The translations under genes and the position numbers were made by a program. From contig JAEPMA010000018.1 in the NCBI GenBank assembly GCA_017644185.1, forward strand, positions 1-41,705: a DNA stretch of 41,705 nucleotides. Reading direction: 5' to 3'. Numbering within the stretch: position 1 is the stretch's first letter; each line of letters starts with the position of its first letter. The stretch is from Rhodospirillales bacterium (GTDB lineage Bacteria > Pseudomonadota > Alphaproteobacteria > Rhodospirillales > Casp-alpha2). This document shows, piece after piece, positions 24,639 to 33,013 of the stretch. The notes under the pieces are model-generated. The model made no database searches, was not told the origin of the DNA, and saw only the letters and a list, made by a program, of their open reading frames with translations.

Positions 24639-25943
24639 GTGGTTTGTTGTCATCATTACCAATTGCTCGCTGGATGTGACGAAGCATTCAGGGTCGATGG
24701 CCAGTCTTTGGTGTTCGGCCCCGGATGTCTCAGTGAGGCTGGCGCGCACGCAGCAGGCCTGGGTCTTAAGCGCATCGGATTGTTTACAGACAAACGCCTG
24801 ACTGCATCCGACCACGTCGGAAAAGTGCTGAAGTCGCTGAAGGAAGCTGGGCTCGACGTCGCGGTGTATGACGACGTCGCCGTCGAACCCACGGACGAGA
24901 GCTTTCAATCAGCTGCAGCCTTCGCACAAGAGAGCGGTGCGGATGGGTTTATTTCGGTCGGTGGCGGATCGGTAATCGACACCTGTAAGGCGGCAAATCT
25001 TTATGCGTCTTATCCAGCCGAGTTCCTGACATACGTGAACGCGCCTGTCGGCGGCGGCGTACCGGTCCCCGGCCCGCTTAAACCGCATATCGCCTGCCCG
25101 ACGACATCCGGTACCGGGTCTGAAGCGACAGGAATCGCGATCTTCGACCTCCTGTCGATGAAAGCCAAGACCGGGATCGCATCCATACACCTCAAACCGA
25201 CCCTGGGGCTCGTCGACCCACATGTGACACATACACTCCCCAAGACCGTCATCGCCGCAACAGCCTTCGATGTTCTTTCACATGCCTTGGAAGCCTTGAC
25301 GGCACGGCCTTTTACCGTTCGAGAAAAACCCGCCGATCCGGCAGCGCGTCCGTACTCACAGGGTGGCAACCCATGGAGCGACGTCATCGCCAAAGAGGCT
25401 TTACGGCTAGTCGGTGAGCACATGGTCGCCGCTGTCACGGACGCAGACAACATCGAAGCGCGCGAATATCTGATGTGGGCATCGTCACTGGCCGGTGTCG
25501 CGTTCGGGCAGGCCGGGTGCCATCTTCCTCATGGTATGTCCTATGCCGTCTCCGGACTCGTCAAAGACTTCAAACCTGACGGTTATCCGCAGGATATTCC
25601 GATGGTCCCGCATGGCATGTCGGTCATCCTGAATGCACCGTCGGTTTTCAGGCTAACCGGTCCTCACGCGCCTGAAAGACATCTCGTAGCCTATGCCTGT
25701 CTGGGTGGCACGTATGAAGCTGGCCCGTCCGAGGCGGGTGAGGCAGTTGCCGAGCACCTGATCGGTATGATGAAAGCAACGGGTATTCCGAACGGTCTTC
25801 AGGGAGTGGGATACGATAGTGCCGATTTAGACAAACTCACGGACGGCGCGTTCCCGCAGAAACGCCTCCTCAATCTCGCGCCATGCCAGGTCGAACGGGA
25901 CGACCTTTATAAGCTTTTCGAAGGTGCACTCAATTACTGGTGA
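24639..25943 (+). CDS. Iron-containing alcohol dehydrogenase, hydroxyacid-oxoacid transhydrogenase type
   Basis: A 434-residue group III Fe-dependent alcohol dehydrogenase most like hydroxyacid-oxoacid transhydrogenase (HOT/ADHFE1), which oxidises 4-hydroxybutyrate-type hydroxyacids while reducing 2-oxoglutarate with tightly bound nicotinamide. Nucleotide motifs GGGSVID (108-114) and [11 protein letters not shown] (154-164) and the metal ligands D211, H215, H298 and H325 are intact. Family inserts [12 protein letters not shown] and [10 protein letters not shown] are present. The start is GTG 24639 with GGGAGG five bases upstream. It converges on the ComC-like gene with no gap between stops, so a link to sulfolactate metabolism is possible but unproven. 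Confidence 0.85.
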   Translation: MVCCHHYQLLAGCDEAFRVDGQSLVFGPGCLSEAGAHAAGLGLKRIGLFTDKRLTASDHVGKVLKSLKEAGLDVAVYDDVAVEPTDESFQSAAAFAQESGADGFISVGGGSVIDTCKAANLYASYPAEFLTYVNAPVGGGVPVPGPLKPHIACPTTSGTGSEATGIAIFDLLSMKAKTGIASIHLKPTLGLVDPHVTHTLPKTVIAATAFDVLSHALEALTARPFTVREKPADPAARPYSQGGNPWSDVIAKEALRLVGEHMVAAVTDADNIEAREYLMWASSLAGVAFGQAGCHLPHGMSYAVSGLVKDFKPDGYPQDIPMVPHGMSVILNAPSVFRLTGPHAPERHLVAYACLGGTYEAGPSEAGEAVAEHLIGMMKATGIPNGLQGVGYDSADLDKLTDGAFPQKRLLNLAPCQVERDDLYKLFEGALNYW

Positions 25944-26942
25944 TCAAGCGCTGCGCGCTTTCAGGTCCGTGACCAGATCATCAGGAATTTCGACACCGTC
26001 CGTCGCCGAATTTTCACGGATCGTGAAGCGACGGGCGCCGGGCATACGGGTGCCGTCCTGAGATAGGATCGCGTCTGCCAGAACTTCCATGCGTTCGCTG
26101 AATGCACCGCCCGAAAACCCGGCAGGATCGATAACGATGAAGAATTGGCCGATATGCGGTGCAGGCCCTTTATCATCGAAAAATGAGGACGCTTCAAAAC
26201 CGTGGTTCGACCCCGTCAAGGTTGCCGTTAATATCTCAACCATCATCACCAGCGCCGCCCCCTTGGCATCGCCCATCGGCAACAACGAACCGCTCATAGC
26301 CGCCTTAGCATCGGTGGTCGGTCTACCCTCGGCATCGACGGCCCAATCTTCCGGGATCGGCTCACCTTTGTCCGCGGCCAGCTTGATCTTGCCGCGCGCG
26401 ACTTTTGACGTGGACAAGTCTGCAACGATCGGCGGCTTACCGATAAGTGGGCATGCGAAAGCAATCGGGTTCGTGCCGTAAATCGGCCGGCGACCGCCCC
26501 ATGGCGCGATCGCCGCGGGAGAGTTTGTAAAACCAAGAGCCAGATAGCCCGCCTCGGCAAAGGGCTCCACGTGGTGTCCGGCTACGCCGGCATGATGGGA
26601 ATTCCCTATTGCAAGACCGACGATACCGGTCTCTTTGATCGTCTCCAAAGCCGCCGAGATCCCAGCTTCAATGGCGGGATAGGCGAACCCGGACTTGGCG
26701 TCGACACGTATAGACGCGCTCTTGGGTGTCGTTACGTCTGGGGTCGCGAAACCGTCAACTTTTCCGGCCTTGGCCTGGTCGGCATAAGCCGGCAGACGGG
26801 AAACACCATGGGACGGGATACCGTCCGCGTCCGCCTTGACCAGCGCGCGGGCCACGGCTGCGGCGTTATCAGGCGACGTTTTAGAATTGACTAGAACGCT
26901 CGCCGCGAGATCGTGAAGCTCGGAAAGAGATAGACGTGCCAA
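25944..26942 (-). CDS. comC: ComC-like (R)-sulfolactate dehydrogenase (Ldh_2/malate-LDH family)
   Basis: A 332-residue NAD(P)-dependent 2-hydroxyacid dehydrogenase of the malate/L-lactate (Ldh_2) family. Signatures are GIPSHGVSRL (41-50), the catalytic-region NSHHAG (114-119) and PWGGRRPIYGTNPIAFACP. In sulfolactate-degrading bacteria ComC reduces sulfopyruvate to (R)-sulfolactate, the SuyAB substrate; the slcC-suyAB context supports this over malate or ureidoglycolate. The start is TTG 26942, three bases after the slcC stop with GAGGGG upstream. Last gene of the suyA-suyB-slcC-comC operon. Confidence 0.8.
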   Translation of the reverse strand: MARLSLSELHDLAASVLVNSKTSPDNAAAVARALVKADADGIPSHGVSRLPAYADQAKAGKVDGFATPDVTTPKSASIRVDAKSGFAYPAIEAGISAALETIKETGIVGLAIGNSHHAGVAGHHVEPFAEAGYLALGFTNSPAAIAPWGGRRPIYGTNPIAFACPLIGKPPIVADLSTSKVARGKIKLAADKGEPIPEDWAVDAEGRPTTDAKAAMSGSLLPMGDAKGAALVMMVEILTATLTGSNHGFEASSFFDDKGPAPHIGQFFIVIDPAGFSGGAFSERMEVLADAILSQDGTRMPGARRFTIRENSATDGVEIPDDLVTDLKARSA

Positions 26943-26945
26943 CGG

Positions 26946-27878
26946 TTACGCCCCTCTCAAACAATTCGCGACCGCGTCGGCGATCATGTTGCAGACCCGG
27001 TCATCGGCTTCGACCGTCCGTGCGCCTGAATGGGGCGTCAGCAGGAGGTTGGGAACACCGGCGAACGGATTATCCGCTGTCAGCGGTTCGACATCGTATG
27101 TATCAAGAAACGCACCGCCGATGACACCGTCTTTCAGCGCTTTTACGAGATCGTTTTCATTTACGATCCCGCCACGTGCGAGGTTGAACAGTACCGCGTC
27201 GGACTTCATCTTCGACATCGTCGCCATATCGAACATATTCCGAGTTTCGTCACTCAACGGGACATGGATGGATACGGCGTCCGCATCCATCAGCGCATCA
27301 TCCAAACTTGCGCGCGGCGAAACGCCATGCTCCGCCCAAACCGCGCTGCTGATATCAATGTATGGATCCCACGCCGTAACGGTCATACCGACCCCCTTGG
27401 CACGCCAGGCGAGGGCTTTACCGATAGATCCGAAACCGATGATGGCCAGCGTCTTGCCCGCCACTTCACGTCCAAGGAGTTGCATTCGCGGCCACTTACC
27501 CGCGATCACATCCTCGGTTGCCCGGTAGGACTTTCTGAACAGAACGTACAGCCCGCCCATCGCCAATTCAGCAACGGAATCAGAATTGGCGCCGGTTGCG
27601 GGAAAAACCTCGATCCCTTTCGCGGCGCAAACGTCAGTGTCGATATTGTCTAGGCCGACCCCTAACCTGCCCACGCACTTCAGCGCATCCGCCTTTTCAA
27701 GTACAACCCCACGTACTTGCGTTTGGTTGCGAACGATCAGACCCGGCACCCCTTGAAGCGCCTCGGCAATCTTCTCCGGCTTATCCCACAGTTCGACGTC
27801 GTATTTGACGTCGAATTCGGATTGCAGGCGCTCCAGGGCGCCCTGATCGATGAATTCAGTGATAAGGATGTCGGTCAT
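26946..27878 (-). CDS. slcC: SlcC-like (S)-sulfolactate dehydrogenase (D-2-hydroxyacid dehydrogenase family)
   Basis: A 310-residue enzyme of the D-isomer 2-hydroxyacid dehydrogenase family. The Rossmann motif GFGSIG is at 148-153, followed by an aspartate (D171 in AWDPY) that points to NAD rather than NADP. The catalytic triad is complete: R235 (NLARGG), E264 (YDVEP) and H283 (TPHSG). Length and the N-terminal ILITEFID fit SlcC, which oxidises (S)-sulfolactate to sulfopyruvate. Its position between suyB and comC is the main support for the substrate; phosphoglycerate dehydrogenase is less likely because the ACT domain is absent. A hairpin separates it from suyB. Confidence 0.82.
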   Translation of the reverse strand: MTDILITEFIDQGALERLQSEFDVKYDVELWDKPEKIAEALQGVPGLIVRNQTQVRGVVLEKADALKCVGRLGVGLDNIDTDVCAAKGIEVFPATGANSDSVAELAMGGLYVLFRKSYRATEDVIAGKWPRMQLLGREVAGKTLAIIGFGSIGKALAWRAKGVGMTVTAWDPYIDISSAVWAEHGVSPRASLDDALMDADAVSIHVPLSDETRNMFDMATMSKMKSDAVLFNLARGGIVNENDLVKALKDGVIGGAFLDTYDVEPLTADNPFAGVPNLLLTPHSGARTVEADDRVCNMIADAVANCLRGA

Positions 27879-27907
27879 GTTGCGCTTTCGTAGGTCGGGA
27901 AATGGAA

Positions 27908-27936
27908 CGGCCGGTACCGGGTTTCGGTACCGGCCG
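27908..27936 (-). terminator. Intercistronic hairpin between suyB and slcC
   Basis: A perfect 11-bp inverted repeat (CGGCCGGTACC / GGTACCGGCCG) with a seven-base loop begins 7 nt after the suyB stop. In the minus-strand sense it is followed by TTCCATTTCCC, only moderately U-rich. It may be a partial terminator or an mRNA-stability element that keeps suyAB transcript above slcC-comC. Confidence 0.65.
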
Positions 27937-27943
27937 CTGCCAA

Positions 27944-29236
27944 TTAAGCGCTGCGGTAGAGTTTGGTCAACACGAACTGGCGGTGACCAAGTGCTTCCGC
28001 GGCCGTGAGCCGGCCATTGCAGGTCCGCATCGTGATGTCGATCAGGCCGTCACCGGCTTGATCAAAGTTCATCTCGCGACGCAGGATCCCCGAGCAGTCG
28101 AAATCGATGTGCTCACGCATCGTGCGAACAGTCCGCGGATTGGCGGTCAGTTTAATCACTGGCTCGATCGGGTTACCGACGACGTTACCTTGCCCCGTCG
28201 GGAACAGGTGTACGACGAAGCCGGCTGCCGCCTGCAGGGTCACGCACTCGGCCGCAGCCGAAGACGTGTCCATGAAGTAGAGGCCTTTGCCCTTACCCGG
28301 TTCTTCCGCAGGCTCCAAAACGTCGACGTATTTCGCCTTCTTGCCGATCTTCTCCAGGTTGCCGAAAGCTTTCTCCTCGATGGTGGTCAAGCCACCCTCG
28401 ATGTTGCCCTTGGTTGGCTGGCTGTCGGAAAGGTCCGAGGTTTTAAACGGCTCGATGACTTCGTCCATGTAGGCCTGCCAGGTCTTCATGAACTTCTCAC
28501 CCGCCGCCTTGGTCTTACCGCGCGTTGCGCAGACCATCTCGGCACCCGTAATTTCGGACGTCTCACCGAAGCACGTCGTGGCGCCCCAGGCGTCCATCTT
28601 GTCGATGAAGTTACCGACGGTCGGGTTCGAGGCCAGACCGGAGGTTGTATCTGATTCGCCGCACTTCACGGAAACCCAAAGTTCCTCGATCGAGCAGGTT
28701 TCGCGCTGCAGTTCCGACGCCCAGTGCAGGTATTCTTTCGCCTGGCGCGATGCAGCCCAGATAACTTTGTGATCGCCATTCTGTTCGATCGCGAAGCCCG
28801 CGACCGGCTTACCGGACTTGGCGATGCCATCGACAACGCGCTGGGTCCAGGCGGTTTCGATCCCGATCACGATGACTGCAGCAACGTTCGGGTTGCAGCC
28901 AGTCCCGATCAGGGTCCTGAAGTGAAGCTCAAGGTCTTCACCAAACTGCAGACGACCGTATGGGTGCGGGATCGCCATCGTGCCTTTGACGTTGTTGGCG
29001 ACTGCCTCACATGCCGCGTTCGAAAGATCGTCGAGCGGCAGAATGATCACGTGATTCCGCACCCCAACTCGACCGTTCTCACGACGGTAACCGGTAAACG
29101 TCGGCTTTCCGCGAGAGCGCACCGGAAGATACTTAGGTTCGGGGATATAGAGCGGTGCGTCCTCGACGAGTTTCGGGACGACCGGCGACTTGGCCTTCTT
29201 AGCGGCCGGAGCCTTCTTGGATTTCTTGGCAGCCAT
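27944..29236 (-). CDS. suyB: (2R)-sulfolactate sulfo-lyase, large subunit SuyB
   Basis: A 430-residue UxaA/altronate-dehydratase-family subunit. With SuyA it cleaves (R)-sulfolactate to pyruvate and sulfite. Family features include the opening [18 protein letters not shown], the conserved [51 protein letters not shown] and [14 protein letters not shown]. Cys residues in GTGCNPN, KCGESD and DFDCSG are candidate iron or cluster ligands. The ATG at 29236 lies 2 nt after the suyA stop, with GAGGTG upstream; a GTG at 29245 would overlap suyA. The first 20 or so residues are an unusual Lys/Ala-rich tail not typical of the catalytic fold. Confidence 0.88.
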   Translation of the reverse strand: MAAKKSKKAPAAKKAKSPVVPKLVEDAPLYIPEPKYLPVRSRGKPTFTGYRRENGRVGVRNHVIILPLDDLSNAACEAVANNVKGTMAIPHPYGRLQFGEDLELHFRTLIGTGCNPNVAAVIVIGIETAWTQRVVDGIAKSGKPVAGFAIEQNGDHKVIWAASRQAKEYLHWASELQRETCSIEELWVSVKCGESDTTSGLASNPTVGNFIDKMDAWGATTCFGETSEITGAEMVCATRGKTKAAGEKFMKTWQAYMDEVIEPFKTSDLSDSQPTKGNIEGGLTTIEEKAFGNLEKIGKKAKYVDVLEPAEEPGKGKGLYFMDTSSAAAECVTLQAAAGFVVHLFPTGQGNVVGNPIEPVIKLTANPRTVRTMREHIDFDCSGILRREMNFDQAGDGLIDITMRTCNGRLTAAEALGHRQFVLTKLYRSA

Positions 29237-29238
29237 GA

Positions 29239-29529
29239 TTACCACCTCTTCGTCTTGACGTTGTGGACGTGGACGTGACCGCCCTTTTTGACATCGGAAA
29301 TCGCTTTGCCGATATCGTGACCATACTTGATGATCGTGTCGCCCTTCTTGATGTCCTTGAGCGCGACCTTATGGCCCAGCGGAATGGCATCCTTGCTCTT
29401 GATCTTGAGCGTGCTGTCCTTGGCCATCAGCCAGCCTTCGAGGTTGCTCCCCTTCTTGACCGTCTCGACGACCACGACGCCGACGGTATCCTCGACTTCG
29501 TGGACAAGAAAATCTGGTGCTTTAGGCAC
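29239..29529 (-). CDS. suyA: (2R)-sulfolactate sulfo-lyase, small subunit SuyA (SAF domain)
   Basis: A small SAF-domain protein, the partner of SuyB in sulfolactate sulfo-lyase. The sequence [18 protein letters not shown], the IPLGHKVAL and KYGHDIGKA segments are the usual SAF/UxaA-N features, including the histidines thought to be near the metal. GTG 29529 is preferred because GGAGGG lies four bases upstream and the product is 96 residues beginning at PKAPDFL; ATG 29541 (100 residues) is an alternative. It is the promoter-proximal gene of the suy operon, divergent from a GntR-type regulator. Confidence 0.88.
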   Translation of the reverse strand: MPKAPDFLVHEVEDTVGVVVVETVKKGSNLEGWLMAKDSTLKIKSKDAIPLGHKVALKDIKKGDTIIKYGHDIGKAISDVKKGGHVHVHNVKTKRW

Positions 29530-29600
29530 TGTTCCCTCCATGGAAAAGTTGTTTCCAGAGAAACCTACCTTTCGGCTTGCAGGAGTCAAGATATTCTTAT

Positions 29601-29618
29601 AACTCTTATATAAGACTT
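29601..29618. promoter_or_regulatory. Palindrome in suyA/gntR divergent region (candidate operator)
   Basis: AACTCTTATATAAGACTT is an 18-bp near-perfect palindrome, with a perfect 12-bp core TCTTATATAAGA (29604-29615) and one non-complementary position per arm. It lies 60-70 bp upstream of suyA and just before the regulator's GAGGAG ribosome site. Symmetry, AT-rich core and position between a GntR/HutC regulator and its likely target fit an autoregulatory operator. On the minus strand it is followed by TTGACT, 16 bp from TAGGTT, a possible suyA promoter. Confidence 0.55.
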
Positions 29619-29630
29619 GAGGAGCATTTC

Positions 29631-30368
29631 GTGAACGATCCGTTTCACCGACCAGAGAAACAACCGTTATACGCCGCCGTCCGTGACGCGGTCCTGGAAC
29701 GGATCGGTTCTGGCTTGTTGGCGCCTGGGGATATGCTTCCGAGCGAGTTCGCTCTAGCTGACGAATTTCAGGTCAGCCAAGGGACTGTACGGAAGGCGCT
29801 GGATGACTTGGCGGCGCGTAATCTCGTAGTACGCCGCCAGGGCAAAGGCACGTTTGTTGCGGCACACACACCTGAACGTGCGCTGTTCCATTTCTTTCAC
29901 ATCGTCGCCGATGATGGCGCACGGGAATTACCCACTAAGAGCCGCGTTTTGAGCTGCCGTCGTCGCAGGCCAGACCGCGAGGAAGCCGCGGCCTTGCATC
30001 TGGCGCGCGCCGACAGGGTTGTCGAGATACGCCGCATTCGCGAGATGGATGGCAAAGCAGCGATTACCGAAACCGTCTGCGTACCAGCTCAGTGGTTTCC
30101 CGACCTGGACAAGCGCGCCATCGAGGAAGTTCCCAACGAACTTTATCAAATGTACGAAGAACGCTACGGCATCACCGTGCACCGCGCGTCAGAGAAGCTG
30201 AGGGCTGTCTCGGCCAGCAGCGAAAACGCCGATCAGCTTGGCATAAAGCCGGGGTCCCCTCTCCTCGAAATCTCACGAGTGGCCGAAACCCTCGACGGTC
30301 GGCCGGTCGAACTTAGACGTAGCCGCTGCCTGACGGACGGGCGCCACTATCAATCGGTGATCGTCTGA
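29631..30368 (+). CDS. GntR-family (HutC/UTRA) transcriptional regulator
   Basis: A 245-residue regulator. The N-terminal winged helix (residues 10-80) has PLYAAVRDAVLERI, PSEFALADEFQVSQGTVRKALDDLAARN and VRRQGKGTFV, and the C-terminal UTRA effector domain includes VVEIRRIREMDGKAAITETVCVP and a terminal SRCLTDGRHYQSVIV. Start is GTG 29631 with GAGGAG six bases upstream; the frame is open to 29577. It faces suyA across a palindrome, so it most likely controls the suyA-suyB-slcC-comC operon, with sulfolactate or sulfopyruvate as a plausible effector. The symbol suyR is not assigned because regulation is inferred only. Confidence 0.88.
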   Translation: MNDPFHRPEKQPLYAAVRDAVLERIGSGLLAPGDMLPSEFALADEFQVSQGTVRKALDDLAARNLVVRRQGKGTFVAAHTPERALFHFFHIVADDGARELPTKSRVLSCRRRRPDREEAAALHLARADRVVEIRRIREMDGKAAITETVCVPAQWFPDLDKRAIEEVPNELYQMYEERYGITVHRASEKLRAVSASSENADQLGIKPGSPLLEISRVAETLDGRPVELRRSRCLTDGRHYQSVIV

Positions 30369-30370
30369 AT

Positions 30371-30874
30371 TTAGGCCCCAGCCTGCTGACCGTGCCTCTT
30401 GGCCCATACGGCTTTCACACCGTCCGCCGCAGTCTGGTAGTGGTGGCTCATGGCCTGAGCCGACCGCCCCCATCCGGCGAGATCAGCACCCTCCGCAATC
30501 TCGAAGGCATCGAAGCCGCAGCGCTGCATGAATGCGTATTGGTCGCGCAGAACGTTGCCCGTGGCCCGAATTTCGCCTTTATAAGCAAAGCGTTGGCGCA
30601 GCAATCGCGCCTGAGAATAGGCGCGGCCATCGGTGTACGCGGGAAATGTCAAAAACACCGTGCCGATCGCATCCAGATCATCGGCGATATCTGCGGGAGA
30701 TTGGTCGTTTGAAAACGCGACACCGACCGGCGCATTGCGCTTTTTCAACACGTCCGCTTCCGCCTTCCAGCGCTCTAGGCTGACCACGGCGGCAATCTCA
30801 TCGGATATGTCCGCGTCATCCTCGACACGCACCCAGTGATCGTTGGTAAGTTGACCCTGTTTAAGCAGCGGCAT
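30371..30874 (-). CDS. DUF934 family protein
   Basis: A 167-residue DUF934 protein of unknown biochemistry that typically follows sulfite reductase in alphaproteobacteria and is thought to assist sulfite reduction. ATG 30874 with GAGGAG upstream gives MPLLKQGQ; the frame is open to 31135 only because it runs antisense-phase through cysI and is not coding there. Recognisable features are GVAFSNDQSPADIADDL, FPAYTDGRAYSQARLLRQR and QYAFMQRCGFDAFEI. It overlaps the cysI stop by 14 bp and ends 2 bp from the converging regulator. Confidence 0.85.
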   Translation of the reverse strand: MPLLKQGQLTNDHWVRVEDDADISDEIAAVVSLERWKAEADVLKKRNAPVGVAFSNDQSPADIADDLDAIGTVFLTFPAYTDGRAYSQARLLRQRFAYKGEIRATGNVLRDQYAFMQRCGFDAFEIAEGADLAGWGRSAQAMSHHYQTAADGVKAVWAKRHGQQAGA

Positions 30875-32531
30875 GTTGCTTCTCCTCGAACAAGGCGGTT
30901 TTGAAAGGTGTCTGTCCAAGCCGGCGATAGGTCTCGATGAAAGGCTCACCCTCGTTGCGAACCTTGAGATACGTTTCAACGACCGTCTCGACGGCGTCCA
31001 CGATCTCGGCGCTCGAGAACGCGGGGCCGACAATCTTACCGATGGCGGCATTCTCATCTGCGCTACCGCCGAGGGTAAGCTGATAGTACTCCTCACCCTT
31101 ACGGTCGACGCCAAGAATTCCGATGTGGCCGGCATGATGATGACCGCAGGCGTTGATGCACCCCGAGATGTTGAGCGTCAGCCCACCGATATCGAATTGC
31201 CGCTTAATATCGGCGAAACGGCGCTGAATACGTTGAGCGACCGGAATTGAGCGCGCATTGGCCAAAGAGCAGTAATCCAACCCGGGGCAGGATATGATAT
31301 CGCTGATCAAACCCAGGTTTGGCGTCCCCAGCTGAATATCGTCGAGTTCCTTCCACAACGCGTAGAGATCCGCCTTCCTGACGTCTGCAAACACGAGGTT
31401 CTGCTCGTGCGCAACGCGGAGCTCACCAAATGAATATTTGTCGGCGAGATCCGCGACCGCTTCCATTTGCGCCGCCGTCGCATCACCCGGCGCACCACCG
31501 ACAGGCTTCAACGAAATATTCGCGACCGCATATCCAGGTTTTTTGTGTGGGGCGACATTCGCCCGCATCCAGCGACCAAAAATCGGATTCTCGAACTGCT
31601 TGACCTGAAGATATTGATCGTGATCCGGCAAATCCGCGTACTCGGGATCGGTGAAGAAGGCGCGAACACGTGCCAACTCGGCGTGCGGGAGATCGATCCC
31701 CTCTTCCTTCATCTGCGACCACTCGGCCTCGACCAGATCGCGAAGCTCTTCGATCCCGGTCTCGTGCACTAGGATCTTAATGCGTGCCTTATACTTATTG
31801 TCACGGCGGCCGAGCTGGTTATACACGCGAAGGATCGCCTCCAGATAAGACAAAAGATAATCCTTCGGAAGAAACTCACGAACCGTACGACCGATCATAG
31901 GTGTTCGACCGAGGCCACCGCCGACGAGCACCTCGAATCCAACTTCGCCATCGTCACTGCGTTTCAGAATCAGGCCGATATCGTGGAATTTGACCGCCGT
32001 ACGATCGTGCGGCGAACCGGTCACCGCGATCTTGAACTTGCGCGGTAGGAACGAGAATTCAGGATGCAGTGACGACCATTGGCGGATCAACTCCGACCAA
32101 ACGCGGGAATCGTCGATCTCCTCAGGGTCGACACCTGCATACTGGTCCGCGGTCACATTCCGAATGCAGTTTCCGGAAGTCTGAATAGCGTGCATTTCAA
32201 CCGACGCCAATTCTTCCAGGATGTCAGGCGTATCTTCAAGCCGGGGCCAGTTAAACTGGATGTTCTGACGCGTCGTGAAGTGGCCGTAACCACGGTCGTA
32301 AGTACGCGCGATCTGGGCCAGCTTCCGTAACTGGGTGGATGACAACAATCCGTACGGAATGGCAACGCGCAACATATAAGCGTGCAGTTGCAAATAGAGC
32401 CCGTTCATCAGCCGGAGCGGCTTGAATTCGTCCTCCGTCAAGTCGCCCGAAAGACGACGCGCAACTTGTTCCCGGAACTGTTCTACCCGCTCGGCAACAA
32501 AGGCATGATCAAAATCATCGTATTTATACAT
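30861..32531 (-). CDS. cysI: Sulfite reductase hemoprotein (nitrite/sulfite reductase family)
   Basis: A 556-residue sirohaem/[4Fe-4S] reductase that reduces sulfite to sulfide. The cluster-sirohaem ligands are all present: C415 and C421 (SCPGLDYC, Cx5C) and C458 and C462 (SGCINAC, Cx3C). Sirohaem-binding arginines are in FTTRQNIQFNW and GRTVREF-like segments, and the two ferredoxin-like half repeats are visible. The ferredoxin- or NADPH-dependent donor is not in the window. It starts at ATG 32531, 3 nt after the DUF2849 stop. Proximity to suyAB, which releases sulfite, suggests that C3-sulfonate sulfur is assimilated. Confidence 0.93.
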   Translation of the reverse strand: MYKYDDFDHAFVAERVEQFREQVARRLSGDLTEDEFKPLRLMNGLYLQLHAYMLRVAIPYGLLSSTQLRKLAQIARTYDRGYGHFTTRQNIQFNWPRLEDTPDILEELASVEMHAIQTSGNCIRNVTADQYAGVDPEEIDDSRVWSELIRQWSSLHPEFSFLPRKFKIAVTGSPHDRTAVKFHDIGLILKRSDDGEVGFEVLVGGGLGRTPMIGRTVREFLPKDYLLSYLEAILRVYNQLGRRDNKYKARIKILVHETGIEELRDLVEAEWSQMKEEGIDLPHAELARVRAFFTDPEYADLPDHDQYLQVKQFENPIFGRWMRANVAPHKKPGYAVANISLKPVGGAPGDATAAQMEAVADLADKYSFGELRVAHEQNLVFADVRKADLYALWKELDDIQLGTPNLGLISDIISCPGLDYCSLANARSIPVAQRIQRRFADIKRQFDIGGLTLNISGCINACGHHHAGHIGILGVDRKGEEYYQLTLGGSADENAAIGKIVGPAFSSAEIVDAVETVVETYLKVRNEGEPFIETYRRLGQTPFKTALFEEKQHAAA

Positions 32532-32534
32532 AAT

Positions 32535-32888
32535 TCAAATTCCGTTCATGAAGACAGCGGAGGCGTCGGCGCGTGGATCGAAGTGCTCAGGCACCACTTT
32601 CTTCGCGAAAGCCGGATGGACCGAAGGGCCGAAAGCACGGATCCGCTCTTTGTAAACAAGAGGTGAGACTACCCGTCCCCTGCCTTCCGGTGAGCTGACC
32701 TCCACCTCGATCAGGTAGGCGCCGACCACGTCCATCGCTGTTTCGGCTTCATGCTCGAGTTCGGCAACATCATCGTCGCGCTGGGCAATCCGCGCGTCAT
32801 CGATGTGACGGGTCCATTCGCCGTCATATCCAAGGAAAACCACAACCCCGTCCTTTAGACGGTTAGCTGTCGCGACGTGTATCGACAT
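32535..32888 (-). CDS. DUF2849 family protein
   Basis: A 117-residue small protein of family DUF2849, regularly found upstream of cysI in alphaproteobacteria; function unknown. ATG 32888 with GAGGAG seven bases upstream gives MSIHVATANRLKDG; the frame extends to 32921 without a better site. The motif LKDGVVVFLG.DG.W near the N-terminus and a C-terminal segment around residues 75-115 are the recognisable parts. First gene of the DUF2849-cysI-DUF934 operon. Confidence 0.85.
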   Translation of the reverse strand: MSIHVATANRLKDGVVVFLGYDGEWTRHIDDARIAQRDDDVAELEHEAETAMDVVGAYLIEVEVSSPEGRGRVVSPLVYKERIRAFGPSVHPAFAKKVVPEHFDPRADASAVFMNGI

Positions 32889-32955
32889 GTTCAATCTCCT
32901 CGGCGCTGGGTTTAACGCCATTATTACGATTAAACATGAGAGAAATTATTTAATT

Positions 32956-32961
32956 TGTCAA
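32956..32961 (-). promoter_or_regulatory. Possible -35 box of the sulfite reductase operon
   Basis: A consensus TTGACA on the minus strand lies in a very AT-rich stretch (32930-33013) upstream of DUF2849. The matching -10 is weak (candidates around ATGTTT or TTTAAT at 18-21 bp), so an activator may be needed. The AT-rich block contrasts with the GC-rich genes on both sides. Confidence 0.4.
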
Positions 32962-33013
32962 TTTTAATTGTTAAATATTTTTATTATACTATATTATTAT
33001 GTGGTTTATGTTT

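Noticed and set aside
30875-31135. N-terminal extension of the DUF934 protein
   Set aside because: The segment is cysI coding DNA in another frame; composition is Arg/Ser-rich and the ATG at 30874 has a proper ribosome site.
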